A DNA stretch of 64,000 nt, from the NCBI GenBank assembly GCA_965262485.1, contig OZ253540.1:3348001-3412000 (forward strand). The letters run 5' to 3'. Both the position numbers and the translations under genes were made by a program. Below, piece by piece: positions 1-7,826 of this stretch (positions are counted from its first letter, which is position 1; each line of letters starts with the position of its first letter). Under the pieces are notes generated by a model that saw nothing but the letters and a program-made list of their open reading frames with translations, had not been told where the DNA came from and did no database searches. The DNA is from Bin87 sp965262485 (GTDB taxonomy: Bacteria; Chloroflexota; Dehalococcoidia; Lucifugimonadales; UBA3495).

Positions 1-682
1 GGCGCAGGAACAGCAGGTTGCTGGACAGGAATTGGGCCCGGTGCGCGGCCACCGCCTCCACCAACACGTTGATGCTTTGCGCCGAGTCGGACAACCCTGG
101 CAGCAAGGGCGCGGCCATCACCCCGGCCGGTATGCCGTGCTCCACCAGGTACTGCATCGCTTCCAGCCGCGCCATCGGGTGCGGCGCTCCCGGCTCAGTT
201 TGCCGCCAGATTGTTTCGTCGATAGTGCCCACGCTGAACACCACCTGAGTCCCGGCCACCTCGTTCAGCCGGCGCAGCAGGTCGATGTCCCGACGCACCA
301 GCGTCCCCTTTGTTGTGATCGATGCCGGATTGCGAAACTCCACCAGAACCTCCAGCACCTGCCGGGTCAGGGCGTACTGAGACTCCGCCGGTTCGTATGG
401 GTCGGATGCGGTTCCAATTGCGATGGCCTCGCCGGCCCACTTCGGGCGCGACAGTTCGTCTCGCAGCACGGCGGCCGCGTTGACCTTGGCGAAAATCTGC
501 CGGTCGAAATCGGCGCCGGCGTCCATCCCCCAGTACTGATGCGTGGAACGGGCATAGCAATAACGGCAGGCGTGCCGGCAGCCCCGATAAGTGTTAATGG
601 TCCAGTTGAAGGGGAAATCAGGAGCATTAACGTGATTGATAAGGGACTTGCATTTGATTTCGGTAACTTCGGCAGCAACCAT
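1..682 (-). CDS. Radical SAM protein, SPL-like/Rv2578c type (3' end outside window)
   Basis: The reading frame stays open from the ATG at 682 to the window edge, giving 227 residues with the C-terminus missing. A CxxxCxxC cluster lies in GCRHACRYCYA near residue 40, the [4Fe-4S]/SAM-binding signature of radical SAM enzymes. It is followed by GTASDPYEP and ITTKGTLVRRDIDLL, typical of the Rv2578c/spore-photoproduct-lyase-like group, which has no settled reaction. The start is supported by GGAGG eight bases upstream (ggaggactcaccgATG) and by a strong promoter further upstream. It is transcribed leftward and alone here. Family assignment is firm; substrate is unknown. Confidence 0.85.
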   Translation of the reverse strand, partial: MVAAEVTEIKCKSLINHVNAPDFPFNWTINTYRGCRHACRYCYARSTHQYWGMDAGADFDRQIFAKVNAAAVLRDELSRPKWAGEAIAIGTASDPYEPAESQYALTRQVLEVLVEFRNPASITTKGTLVRRDIDLLRRLNEVAGTQVVFSVGTIDETIWRQTEPGAPHPMARLEAMQYLVEHGIPAGVMAAPLLPGLSDSAQSINVLVEAVAAHRAQFLSSNLLFLR

Positions 683-742
683 CGGTGAGTCCTCCGTTGA
701 ATCTCGTGGCCGAATCGCTCCGGCTGGCAAACGGATGTTCTG

Positions 743-785
743 ATTAGGTACTGTCCATATTAGACCTAATGTTCGATAACGTCAA
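743..785 (-). promoter_or_regulatory. Sigma70-type promoter with overlapping palindrome, for the radical SAM gene
   Basis: Read on the minus strand, TTGACG (785-780) and TAATAT (762-757) are 17 bases apart, close to the sigma70 consensus. An inverted repeat ATTAGGT...ACCTAAT (743-749 and 764-770) covers the -10 region and the likely start site, so a repressor could bind here. The 5' leader would be about 65 nt. The regulator is not identifiable from the sequence. Confidence 0.55.
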
Positions 786-801
786 GCCTACGCTATCCCT
801 C

Positions 802-915
802 GTAACTGTTCACGTTTGAGGGGACGAGATCGGTTTGCTATGGAAGTTCCGTGCTTGGCTGCCCTTCCACAAGAGGCCGAATAATCAGCAGATCCCCACA
901 ACTCTGAACAGTTAC
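802..915. repeat. Inverted-repeat pair in the 683-936 gap
   Basis: GTAACTGTTCA (802-812) and TGAACAGTTAC (905-915) form an 11-bp inverted repeat around about 90 bases without coding potential. A TATCCCTC motif sits next to both arms. It could be a small non-autonomous element. No gene is seen between the radical SAM promoter and the next gene. Confidence 0.4.
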
Positions 916-936
916 TATCCCTCACGCGTACCCGCT

Positions 937-1833
937 CTAATCTGTCGTTGACGGCCCGCAGCCCGCGGCAGCTGCTCCGGGGTCGAAGCGGATAAAATCC
1001 AACACCCCAAGTATCCAACCTTCCGTTTTAGCCGTATCAAGCGCTTCCAGAGACAACTCAGGTTGGAAGTAATGACCGAGTAAGCCGTTCCGGTCCGCGT
1101 ATGACAGCCACGTAGCAACGATGCAGGCATCGTATTGGTGATCGGACATGTCCCTCGGGCGGGATTCGAATCTCCCTTTCCAGAGCGCCGGGTACACCTC
1201 AGCGACAACCGAATCGCCTTCATCAAACTTCCAACCGTCGAAAGGCCAGAAGTGGACTTTGGCCCCCGACTTTCTCAACTTCTCGCGGATGTCCAGCAAC
1301 CACGGAAGCCCAGCATGTGTGGACGTTGCCACCTGGCCTTGCTTAATATCGAAATCAAACACCGGCTTGGCCCCAGGTGCGCGATTGTCCGTCAACCGCG
1401 TCCACTTGGGACCGCCCAAGCGGTGATCTTTTCTTCCCTCTGTGTCGCATCTTTTGCGCGTCCTCTGGTTCGCCAGTATGTCGATCACCCGTTTATGGTC
1501 TTCGTGGGTAGGCCAGTACTCCCGGAAATCGGCCAAAAAATGATCCCAAGCCCCCTCGGGCAGTTCGTACTCCTTGAAGTAGTCGATTGGGAACGAAAAC
1601 ACATGGTCGATGCCCACCAAAGTTGGTTTATCTTGTTCCTGGAGCTGTTTCACCAGCCATTCGGCAAGCTCCCTGCGGTTCCAATTCTTCACCCCCTTTG
1701 TTTGCGGAGGGACAATCTCCGCGTGGCCGTCGGCATCCGCCCAACAGACGGCTAAACCCGGTATCCTGTCCGCCGGTCTGCGTGTGCCCGAATAGTCGAT
1801 GCCGATAGTTCGGTCGAATGTTCTCTCTTTCAT
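937..1833 (-). CDS. DUF429-like predicted RNase H-fold protein
   Basis: The 298-residue protein carries spaced acidic motifs expected of the DUF429 RNase H-like superfamily: IGIDYSG (residues 10-16), LVGIDHVFSFP (about 73-83), VAEVYPALW, and DHQYDACIVATWL near the C-terminus. This family is predicted to be a nuclease, but no substrate is established. The last 20 or so residues (FIRFDPGAAAAG...) look low-complexity and may be an extension past the original end. It is a single gene read leftward, with AGGAGGGTT just upstream of the ATG. Medium confidence in the family, low in function. Confidence 0.6.
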   Translation of the reverse strand: MKERTFDRTIGIDYSGTRRPADRIPGLAVCWADADGHAEIVPPQTKGVKNWNRRELAEWLVKQLQEQDKPTLVGIDHVFSFPIDYFKEYELPEGAWDHFLADFREYWPTHEDHKRVIDILANQRTRKRCDTEGRKDHRLGGPKWTRLTDNRAPGAKPVFDFDIKQGQVATSTHAGLPWLLDIREKLRKSGAKVHFWPFDGWKFDEGDSVVAEVYPALWKGRFESRPRDMSDHQYDACIVATWLSYADRNGLLGHYFQPELSLEALDTAKTEGWILGVLDFIRFDPGAAAAGCGPSTTD

Positions 1834-1882
1834 AACCCTCCTTCAAAGATCTTTCGGCCCTTTACGCGCCAGCCACGCCCGA

Positions 1883-2035
1883 TCATCCCGACGGGACTAT
1901 CCCCAGTCGCATGACCACCATGACAGCCTCCAGCCGGCTTGAAGCACCCAGCTTCACTCTTATGTTCTCAATGTGGTCCCGCACCGTCATCCGCACACCG
2001 CTAGGGCAGCCTTCCAGCATCGTACTCGCGTCGGG
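1883..2035 (-). pseudogene. LuxR-type HTH C-terminal relic
   Basis: The minus strand encodes TVRDHIENIRVKLGASSRLEAV followed by LGIVPSG and a TGA at 1885-1883. This matches the recognition helix and end of a GerE/LuxR helix-turn-helix domain. Upstream there is no receiver domain and the frame lacks most of the first HTH helix, so only the tail of a response regulator survives. No function is expected. Confidence 0.6.
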
Positions 2036-2149
2036 CATTTGATGACAGTGCCCTTGTGGCCCAGACAGACGCCGAAATAGACTGGACTCAGGAGCAACCC
2101 ACCAGTCCCCTTCGGGCGAACAGACCTTGGGCCAGCGCCGCGAACACCC

Positions 2150-2260
2150 TTACACCTGGGCTACCCGCGGATTTTCACGCCCGCAGGCTGCCATCATGGC
2201 AACCATCGCCACGGCGACGACCACGACGGGCAGTGTCCTCGCCAACCCGGAGCCCGACAT
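2150..2260 (-). CDS. Short lipoprotein-like leader peptide, probably a relic
   Basis: The 36-codon frame starts MSGSGLARTLP, runs through a V/A/M-rich hydrophobic stretch and ends in MMAACGRE, a signal peptide with a plausible lipobox Cys. It stops after ten more residues, so it is either a truncated lipoprotein or chance. The whole 2039-2554 interval looks like decayed coding DNA: another minus frame at 2175-2480 has LVEAGYRLAEDVDTVVQSC, but frames conflict and no intact gene can be supported. Confidence 0.25.
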   Translation of the reverse strand: MSGSGLARTLPVVVVAVAMVAMMAACGRENPRVAQV

Positions 2261-2554
2261 CCGCTGTGCCACCCTGCGTTACGCCGGGCCCCAACGCGCA
2301 GTCGTAGCGAGCCAGGCATGACTGCACCACGGTATCAACGTCTTCGGCCAGCCGGTATCCGGCTTCCACCAGCCGGGAGGCAGACGCCTTGAGCGCCGCA
2401 AAATGCCGGCCCATCTCGGCGCCAGGCGTGGGTTCGTTGGAGCCGGCTGTGAGCAGGACGGTCAGGAGACCCAACAGCACGCATTACAGAGCTAACCGGA
2501 GCAGTGGAAATCTGGTGGCAATAACTCGCATTGGGCCAGTCCTCACCATCATCG

Positions 2555-3280
2555 TCATTTTTTCTCGGTGCGACGCAATTGTTCTTGCAGTTGGCTGATG
2601 CGTTCTTCGGCACGGATGCGGGCGGCCTGCTCGGTGTCGGCGCGGACCCGCTCGCTCTCAAAGGTGGCGATGTGCTGCCCGCTGGCCGGGTCGTGCCAGC
2701 CCAGATGCCCCTGCTCCCAGCGCAAGTACAGGTTCAACGCCGCGCTGTATCCCTGTAGGATACCCTCAGCCACTTCCTCAATGTCTATCGGAATGTACTC
2801 CCCGTCCACCAGCCGTTCTCCGGCCAGCCGCATCCCGTGATGCTCCCCCGTCTCGTCAAAGCGCCAGTATTCCCCTATCCCCAGCGCCGCGTAGTCATCC
2901 CGCTTATCGGTCACGTCAATGACCCCCGTGCTTGCCGAGGCCACCTCCAGCACGAAGTCCGGCGGCTTCCCCTGCACCGAGATGACATACCCATTGTTGG
3001 CCTTGTAGGCCGCCGGGTCCACGCCAAAGGCCACGAACAGGTCGGGATACCGCGCCAGGTCCCGGAAGGAGCCGGGTTCGGCGATGATCCAGCGGTCGGC
3101 ACCCACCAGCGTGGTTTCCGGATTGCCGAAGTGCTGGATCAAGTGGTGGCTGTTGCCGGGCATATGCACGTGGTCGTAGTTGGTCATCTCGTCAGGTTCA
3201 CGCCGGGGCGGGTCGGGCAGCCGGAAGCCGCCCTGGAATTGGGAGGTCTTGGCGAAGGTGGTGGTGTCGGGTATGGTCAT
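2555..3280 (-). CDS. Uma2-family putative endonuclease (DUF820)
   Basis: The start is placed at the ATG at 3280 (MTIPDTTTF), giving 241 residues; the longer frame to 3421 adds an Arg-rich stretch unlike the family. The PD-(D/E)xK-like core is visible: DLFVAFGVDP, PDFVLEVASAST, DVTDKRDDYAALGIGEYW and the following YWRFD. The C-terminus is a charged coiled coil (ESERVRADTEQAARIRAEERISQLQEQ), common in this family. Uma2 proteins are abundant in Chloroflexota and cyanobacteria and are often next to mobile DNA. The biological substrate is unknown. Confidence 0.85.
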   Translation of the reverse strand: MTIPDTTTFAKTSQFQGGFRLPDPPRREPDEMTNYDHVHMPGNSHHLIQHFGNPETTLVGADRWIIAEPGSFRDLARYPDLFVAFGVDPAAYKANNGYVISVQGKPPDFVLEVASASTGVIDVTDKRDDYAALGIGEYWRFDETGEHHGMRLAGERLVDGEYIPIDIEEVAEGILQGYSAALNLYLRWEQGHLGWHDPASGQHIATFESERVRADTEQAARIRAEERISQLQEQLRRTEKK

Positions 3281-3432
3281 GTCGCACCTGGCTGTTGGCG
3301 CCGACGCCGGCCCGCTGTTGGGCTGCCATCGCCGCTCTTTAGCTCCCCCTGAAAGGCATTCTTCTACGGCTGGTATTCTACACCGCCGGGCGATTTTCAG
3401 AAAGCGCTGGCCTGCTGTCATTGCGAGGAGCG

Positions 3433-3471
3433 CCCCTCGCCCTCCGGGAGAGGGGTCGGGGGTGAGGGCGA
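3433..3471. repeat. Repeat family C copy (CCCTCTCCC...GGGAGAGGG type)
   Basis: This is a GC-rich palindrome of the form CTCCGGGAGAGGGGTCGGGGGTGAGGG. At least eight related copies occur between genes in this window (for example near 5796, 7793, 10465, 12303, 14746, 16250, 41472 and 41531). None lies inside an intact gene. Confidence 0.8.
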
Positions 3472-3529
3472 ATCACCAGAGGGACCGCCACCCGTTGCGA
3501 TTCCCTGCCCCCCTGCTATAATCCGTCGC

Positions 3530-4072
3530 ATGGTGGCTGATGGCGAAATTATCCGGCGACGCGGGCGTGGCGGCCGGCGGGATTCTGCCCCCGACCCGGC
3601 CACCGACGGAACGGCAGACGCCGGGCGGCGCGACCGGCAATCGGAGTTACGGAGAACCCTGCGCGAGCAATTTCCGGATCGCCGGCGCGATTCCCTGCTG
3701 CCCATCCTCCACTCGCTCCAGCATGAGCACGGCCACCTCCCCGAGTGGGCGTTGCAAGTCGTGGGATGGCACCTGCGCGTGCCCGCGTCCGAGCTCTACG
3801 GGGCGGCAACGTCGTACTCCGAACTGCGCATCGAGACGCCAGCGACACACACCGTAACCGTCTGCACGGGCCTGGCCTGTTGGATGGTTGGCGGCGGGGA
3901 GCTGTTGACGCGCGCCCAGCAACAACTGGCCGGCCGCAATGACGCCAGGGTGGAGACCACCGCCTGCGCCTTTATCTGCGGTGTCGCGCCGGCCGCCAGC
4001 GTCAACGGGCGCTGGCTGGGCCGCCTGGACGCCGACCAACTGCTTGCTGCCATTCGGGTGGGCGAATCATGA
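3530..4072 (+). CDS. nuoE: NuoE-like [2Fe-2S] subunit of an NADH-oxidising complex
   Basis: The 180-residue protein has the thioredoxin-fold 24-kDa domain. After an Arg-rich N-terminus comes LLPILHSLQHEHGHLPEWAL and then LYGAATSYSELR. The four cluster ligands are C112 and C117 (CTGLAC) and C146 and C150 (CAFIC), the C-x4-C...C-x3-C pattern of NuoE. It overlaps nuoF by four bases, so the two are co-translated. With NuoF it would pass electrons between NAD(H) and a partner dehydrogenase, hydrogenase or complex I. No nuoG or hydrogenase gene follows, so the partner is unknown. Confidence 0.88.
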   Translation: MVADGEIIRRRGRGGRRDSAPDPATDGTADAGRRDRQSELRRTLREQFPDRRRDSLLPILHSLQHEHGHLPEWALQVVGWHLRVPASELYGAATSYSELRIETPATHTVTVCTGLACWMVGGGELLTRAQQQLAGRNDARVETTACAFICGVAPAASVNGRWLGRLDADQLLAAIRVGES

Positions 4073-5712
4073 CTTCTCCCGCGCAATCCACTGATCCCGG
4101 CGAGCGGTTGTCAGACCTGAATCGACAGGCTCTCGAAGCGCGCGCCGCAGCCCGCAGTGCAACCCGCGTGCTGGTGCAGTGGGGTCATTGCAGCCAGGCA
4201 GTGGGCGCCGACCTGATCTATCGCCGCCTCGCCGCAGCGTTGGCCGGTCAATCGGAAGTGTCCCTCGTTGCGACCGGCTGCGACGGCGCCTGTTTCGCCG
4301 CCACCCAGGTGGTCGTCCAGCGACCCGACGGCGCTGCCAGTTATTTTGAACACCTCGGGCCGGATGACGACCTGGCCGGCGTGCTGGCCGCCACCCGTGG
4401 CGACGCCGATGCGGGGCCCTCACATCCATCGCCGGAATTAGAAGCCTTCTTCAATCCTCAGCACCTTGCGGTAGCGGAAGGATTGGGCAATATCGACCCC
4501 CGTTCGTTGGATGAATACGTGGCTGGCGGTGGCTACCACGGATTGGCAGCGGCGTTGTCCCTGTCCCCCGATGCAATTTGCGCGCTGGCGCTGGAAGCTG
4601 GCCTGCTTGGGCGCGGCGGGGCATTCTTCCCGGCGGCGCGCAAGTGGCAGGCTGCCCGCAGCGTGAACGCCCGCCGCCGACACGTGGTGGTCAACGCCGA
4701 GGAAGGCGAACCCGGCGTTTTCAAAGACCGCCATCTGATGGAAGGCAACCCCCATCGCATCATCGAGGGAGCGCTCATCGCCGCCCACGCTGCCGGCGCC
4801 GACAGCGTTGTCATCTACGTCAACGCCGCGGCCAACCTGTCGGCGGAGCGAATGTCCCGCGCCGTCGCCGCTGCCACCGCTGCCAACCTGATCGGCGACA
4901 ACATCCTCGGCAGCGGCTTCGGATGCACGGCAACCGTCCGGCGCGGCGCGGGCGGCTACGTTTGCGGCGAGGAAACCACCCTGCTGAACACCATTGAGGG
5001 CCGGCGGAGGGAGCCCAGGCTGCGGCCGCCGTTCCCCACCGATGCCGGACTGTACGGCGAACCCACCGTCATCAACAATGTCGAAACCCTCTGCAACGTA
5101 CCGGCCATCCTGACCGGCGGCGTGCGCCGGTTCGCCTCCATTGGCCTGAACGATGCCCGCGGCACCCGCCTGGTATCGCTGAGCGGTGCGGTGCGTCGCC
5201 CCGGAATGGCAGAGGTTCCCATGGGAACCACGGTACGCCAGGTCATTGAGCTGATCGGTGGCGGCGTGGTCGGCGGGCGACCGGTGGGATTTGCCGCCGT
5301 GGGTGGCCCATCCAGCGGAATCCTGCCCGCCGCCGAGCTCGACGTCCCGCTGAGACCGGGGATGCTGCACTCCTGCGGCGTGGTCATGGGCGCCGGCGGA
5401 ATCACGGTGTTTGATGACCGGGCTTCCCCGGCGGACGTAGCCGCCCGGCTCGCCGCCTATAATGCTGCCGAGTCGTGCGGCAAATGCACTCCGTGTCGCG
5501 AGGGAACACCCCGCATCGCGGCAGCGTTGCAACGCATGGCAGCGGGCGAATTAGCCCCCACCGACGTATCCGACCTCCAGGATTTGGCAGAAATCGTGGG
5601 CGCCGCTTCCCTGTGCGGTTTGGGACAGATGGCCGGCAATCCCGTCACCAGTCTGCTCCATTTCTACGGCAACGAGATCACCACCCCCGTATCAAGTACG
5701 GGGTCGCAATGA
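4069..5712 (+). CDS. nuoF: NuoF-like NADH/FMN-binding [4Fe-4S] subunit
   Basis: The 547-residue protein has an N-terminal thioredoxin-like ferredoxin domain (about 30-110), as in HoxF/HydB/FdsB-type subunits. The FMN/NADH core follows: GRGGAFFPAARKW (about 181), NAEEGEPGVFKDR, and GAGGYVCGEETTLLNTIEG. The iron-sulfur domain has C470-x2-C473-x2-C476 (CGKCTPC) and C516. In the FMN loop GAFFPAA replaces the usual GAGFPTG. The final residues, ITTPVSSTGSQ, and the stop codon are encoded by a dispersed repeat, so the original C-terminus has been replaced. Electron acceptor partner unknown. Confidence 0.9.
   Translation: MTSPAQSTDPGERLSDLNRQALEARAAARSATRVLVQWGHCSQAVGADLIYRRLAAALAGQSEVSLVATGCDGACFAATQVVVQRPDGAASYFEHLGPDDDLAGVLAATRGDADAGPSHPSPELEAFFNPQHLAVAEGLGNIDPRSLDEYVAGGGYHGLAAALSLSPDAICALALEAGLLGRGGAFFPAARKWQAARSVNARRRHVVVNAEEGEPGVFKDRHLMEGNPHRIIEGALIAAHAAGADSVVIYVNAAANLSAERMSRAVAAATAANLIGDNILGSGFGCTATVRRGAGGYVCGEETTLLNTIEGRRREPRLRPPFPTDAGLYGEPTVINNVETLCNVPAILTGGVRRFASIGLNDARGTRLVSLSGAVRRPGMAEVPMGTTVRQVIELIGGGVVGGRPVGFAAVGGPSSGILPAAELDVPLRPGMLHSCGVVMGAGGITVFDDRASPADVAARLAAYNAAESCGKCTPCREGTPRIAAALQRMAAGELAPTDVSDLQDLAEIVGAASLCGLGQMAGNPVTSLLHFYGNEITTPVSSTGSQ
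5671..5712. repeat. Right half of repeat A with 19-bp palindrome, forming the nuoF 3' end
   Basis: From 5674 the sequence GAGATCACCACC, the palindrome at 5685-5703, and GGTCGCAATGAC reproduce the right end of repeat A copies at 14910-14946 and 44492-44530. It is read through by nuoF and supplies its stop codon. Confidence 0.8.
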
Positions 5713-5867
5713 CAAAGTGGGTACAGGTGAGCGCCCCGCCGCTACCCCTGGCTCAAAATCCTGTCCATCCTGTCCATCGATGTAAAACGGCAGTCCCCCT
5801 CTCCCTCCGGGAGAGGGGCCGGGGGTGAGGGGCGCACCCACCTGTCATTGGAAGGCGCACAGCCATG
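5713..5867. repeat. Repeat cluster (families E and C) downstream of nuoF
   Basis: The stretch contains AAATCCTGTCCATCCTGTCC (family E, about 5757-5778) and a family C palindrome (about 5796-5830). Both recur together at 7744-7826 and 10620-10670. No coding sequence is seen. Confidence 0.7.
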
Positions 5868-5905
5868 AAAAAGCCAGGAACCGATAGACAGTCGGTTTCC
5901 TGGCT
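5868..5905 (-). terminator. Rho-independent terminator of the structured RNA
   Basis: On the minus strand, AGCCAGGAAACCGA pairs with TCGGTTCCTGGCT (one bulge, seven-base loop) and is followed directly by TTTTTC. It faces the 3' end of nuoF and could act on it only from the opposite strand. Confidence 0.75.
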
Positions 5906-6217
5906 AGTTCCAGACATCGGGATGGCCCCTCGCTTGCAGGCCACTTCTCCATCAGGTTTCAGTCGCGATTGCGCGCTTGTTGCCTGGCACAGAACCCGAT
6001 GCGGATTTACAGCCCTGTCGGAGGCGCTGCCAAACCTCTGGGCGGCTCAATTACCGGAGATGAATCAGGCCGCAGCAACCCCACCGACAGGGCGAAATAG
6101 CGGAGATTGCCATCTATGGTTCAGCGTAACTAGCGAAACCACTTCGTACCTCCTGTGCTGGTGGGCCGTTTGGCCATCTGGTTTGCGAGTGGGGTATCCC
6201 GGCCACCCCAGCGATTA
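5868..6217 (-). ncRNA. Unassigned structured RNA, about 350 nt, with own promoter and terminator
   Basis: No convincing ORF lies here, but the minus strand has a promoter at 6252-6224 and ends in a strong terminator at 5905-5868. Between them are long-range complementary segments: CCCTGTCGG with CCGACAGGG enclosing GCGGC/GCCGC, and GCATCGGG with CCCGATGT enclosing GCCAGGC/GCCTGC and the hairpin CGCG-CAAT-CGCG. I looked for RNase P (GAGGAAAGTC), tmRNA (T-arm with CCA end), SRP and 6S signatures and found none. A B12-box-like AGCCAGGAAACCG sits in the terminator stem, but no gene follows in that direction. A free-standing RNA is the better reading. Confidence 0.5.
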
Positions 6218-6223
6218 CAATAA

Positions 6224-6252
6224 ATAGTATATCAGATGGCAATACTTGTCAA
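6224..6252 (-). promoter_or_regulatory. Strong promoter for the structured RNA
   Basis: On the minus strand a perfect TTGACA (6252-6247) is followed 17 bases later by TACTAT (6229-6224), or after 15 bases by TATACT. Transcription would start near 6217 in an AT-rich stretch that stands out from the GC-rich surroundings. Confidence 0.6.
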
Positions 6253-6299
6253 CCCATCACCTCGGCTCACGCCGGGCTATCGCATATAGACGGATCAAC

Positions 6300-6445
6300 C
6301 ACCGTCATTCCCGCACCTCAACCGTCATTCCCGCGAAAGCGGGAATCCACGTACACCGTCTGCCCGCCCATCCTGAGCCTGTCGAAGGACGGTCGCCGAT
6401 GATTCGACAAGCTCACCATGAGCGGCTGCGCTCCTCGCAATGATA
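6300..6445. repeat. Repeat cluster: MITE half plus family D
   Basis: GTCATTCCCGCGAAAGCGGG (about 6328) is one arm of the MITE family seen elsewhere, here without its partner arm. It is followed by CATCCTGAGCCTGTCGAAGG (about 6370) and by GATTCGACAAGCTCACCATG, the family D pair that recurs at 14826, 16190 and 46000. The end CGCTCCTCGCAATGA is a repeat A terminus. Confidence 0.75.
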
Positions 6446-6447
6446 GA

Positions 6448-7566
6448 TTACAAGGGATCCAGCGTAAGCCGGTAGGTGCCGGTGTCATCGCTATCGTAAC
6501 TCTCCACTACCACGTAGTAGGTATCGTTGTCAGGCGCCGTCCATTCAATGCGAGAACCGCCGCCCGTTCCCCCATCGTCGTCGGATTCAATCCTGCGTCC
6601 ATCGCTGTCAAGCAGCTCCATAACCGTATCCGGATGTGAAAGCAGCCGGGCTTCTATCACATAACTAACCCCCCGATCCGCCCGGAAGTAAAAGTAATCT
6701 GCGTCGCTCCCCCCGGCAAGTCGGGACTCGATACTTGTACCCGTCGAAATGCGGACCGCCGATTGGAGTCGCTCGCGAAAATCTACCAGAGACAGCTCAT
6801 ACGTGCCGGTGCTCGAACCGCCGTAACCCATCACAACCACGTAGTAGGTACCGTCATCCGGCGCCGTCCATTCAATGCGCGAACCTCCGTCGTTTCCCCC
6901 ATCATCATCGTACTCAATCTGATCGCCGTCGCTGTCCAGCAGCTCCATGATCGTATCCGGATGTGAAAGCAGCCGGGCTTCTATCACATAACTACCCCTC
7001 CGTTCTGCCCGGAACGAAAACACGTCGCGGTCTCCGTCAACCTCAATATCTCCCGACCTGGATCCCCGCGTGGAAAGCGCCGTTGCCCCACCAATATCGT
7101 CGCTGTGGTCGTCCCTGCCGCTGAACCCCCGGAATCCCCGCCTTGTCGGTTCTTCTGCCGGCCTTGTCGGTCCTCCTGATGACAGGCGCTGGAACAATGA
7201 GCCGGTGCGTTCCCTTTGGTCGCCCGCCGACTCCGCCTCGGCAGTACGCCGGTCGTCCCGTTCCGCCCTCGCTTCCCGTGTTTCCCGGCGGTCGCCTGGC
7301 GACTCCGCCGCGGCAGTACGCCGGTCGTCCCGCTCCGCCCTCGCTTCCCGTGTTTCCCGGCGGTCGCCTGGCGACTCCGCCGCGGCAGCACGCCGGTCGT
7401 CCCGCTCCGCCCTCGCTTCCCGTGTTTCCCTGCGGTCCCGACTGCTCAAACGGTCATCCCTGCTATCGTCGGCTACCCCGCAGGCCACCCAGCCGCCGGC
7501 GAGCATAGTTGCCAGCAGCGTCAAACCCGCTATCCACCGGATGCTTTGTCGGCTGGATTTCCACAT
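6448..7566 (-). CDS. Secreted or lipid-anchored protein with two PPC domains and a charged tandem repeat
   Basis: The start is placed at the ATG at 7566, preceded by AAGGGGTG, giving 372 residues. A signal peptide (IAGLTLLATMLAGGWVAC) ends in a possible lipobox Cys. Next come three copies of a 24-residue Arg/Glu/Asp-rich repeat (DRRETREARAERDD core), encoded by a 72-bp tandem repeat at about 7225-7440. Two PPC-type beta-sandwich domains follow, each containing YVIEARLLSHPDT, ELLDSDG and a TYYVVV strand. PPC domains usually accompany secreted proteases, but no catalytic domain is present. Likely a surface-exposed binding or scaffold protein. Confidence 0.75.
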   Translation of the reverse strand: MWKSSRQSIRWIAGLTLLATMLAGGWVACGVADDSRDDRLSSRDRRETREARAERDDRRAAAAESPGDRRETREARAERDDRRTAAAESPGDRRETREARAERDDRRTAEAESAGDQRERTGSLFQRLSSGGPTRPAEEPTRRGFRGFSGRDDHSDDIGGATALSTRGSRSGDIEVDGDRDVFSFRAERRGSYVIEARLLSHPDTIMELLDSDGDQIEYDDDGGNDGGSRIEWTAPDDGTYYVVVMGYGGSSTGTYELSLVDFRERLQSAVRISTGTSIESRLAGGSDADYFYFRADRGVSYVIEARLLSHPDTVMELLDSDGRRIESDDDGGTGGGSRIEWTAPDNDTYYVVVESYDSDDTGTYRLTLDPL

Positions 7567-7743
7567 CACAACACCCCTTTTGTCAGGCGCCATTGCCAAT
7601 CGCCACAGCGACTCTTCACGGCTCCAAACACGCGAGTCAACGGCGCCAAAGAGTTTTGGGCTACGATAATTCGGCAGGCTACCATCATAAGGCGGTCGAT
7701 ACAAGCCGCACCCCGCAACCAATAGCAGAGCAAACCACCGCTC

Positions 7744-7826
7744 AAAATCCTGTCCATCCGGTTCATCCTGTTCATCCAGGTAAAAACGCCCCCTCTCCCG
7801 GTGGGAGAGGGGCCGGGGGTGAGGGC
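7744..7826. repeat. Families E and C repeats between the PPC gene and rel
   Basis: ATCCTGTCCATCCGGTTCATC (about 7749) and a family C palindrome (about 7793-7826) lie in the 7567-7996 gap. The remainder of the gap shows no gene or clear promoter. Confidence 0.7.

Noticed and set aside
4438..5532. Open frame antisense to nuoF
   Set aside because: Shadow frame with no motif; the sense strand has all NuoF motifs.
5868..6217. Cobalamin riboswitch
   Set aside because: Only the B12-box-like AGCCAGGAAACCG fits. The other conserved blocks are not in order and no gene follows on that strand; nuoF converges on it.
5868..6217. tmRNA or RNase P RNA
   Set aside because: Size fits, but there is no T-arm with CCA end or tag-peptide frame, and no GAGGAAAGTC or ACAGAA core.
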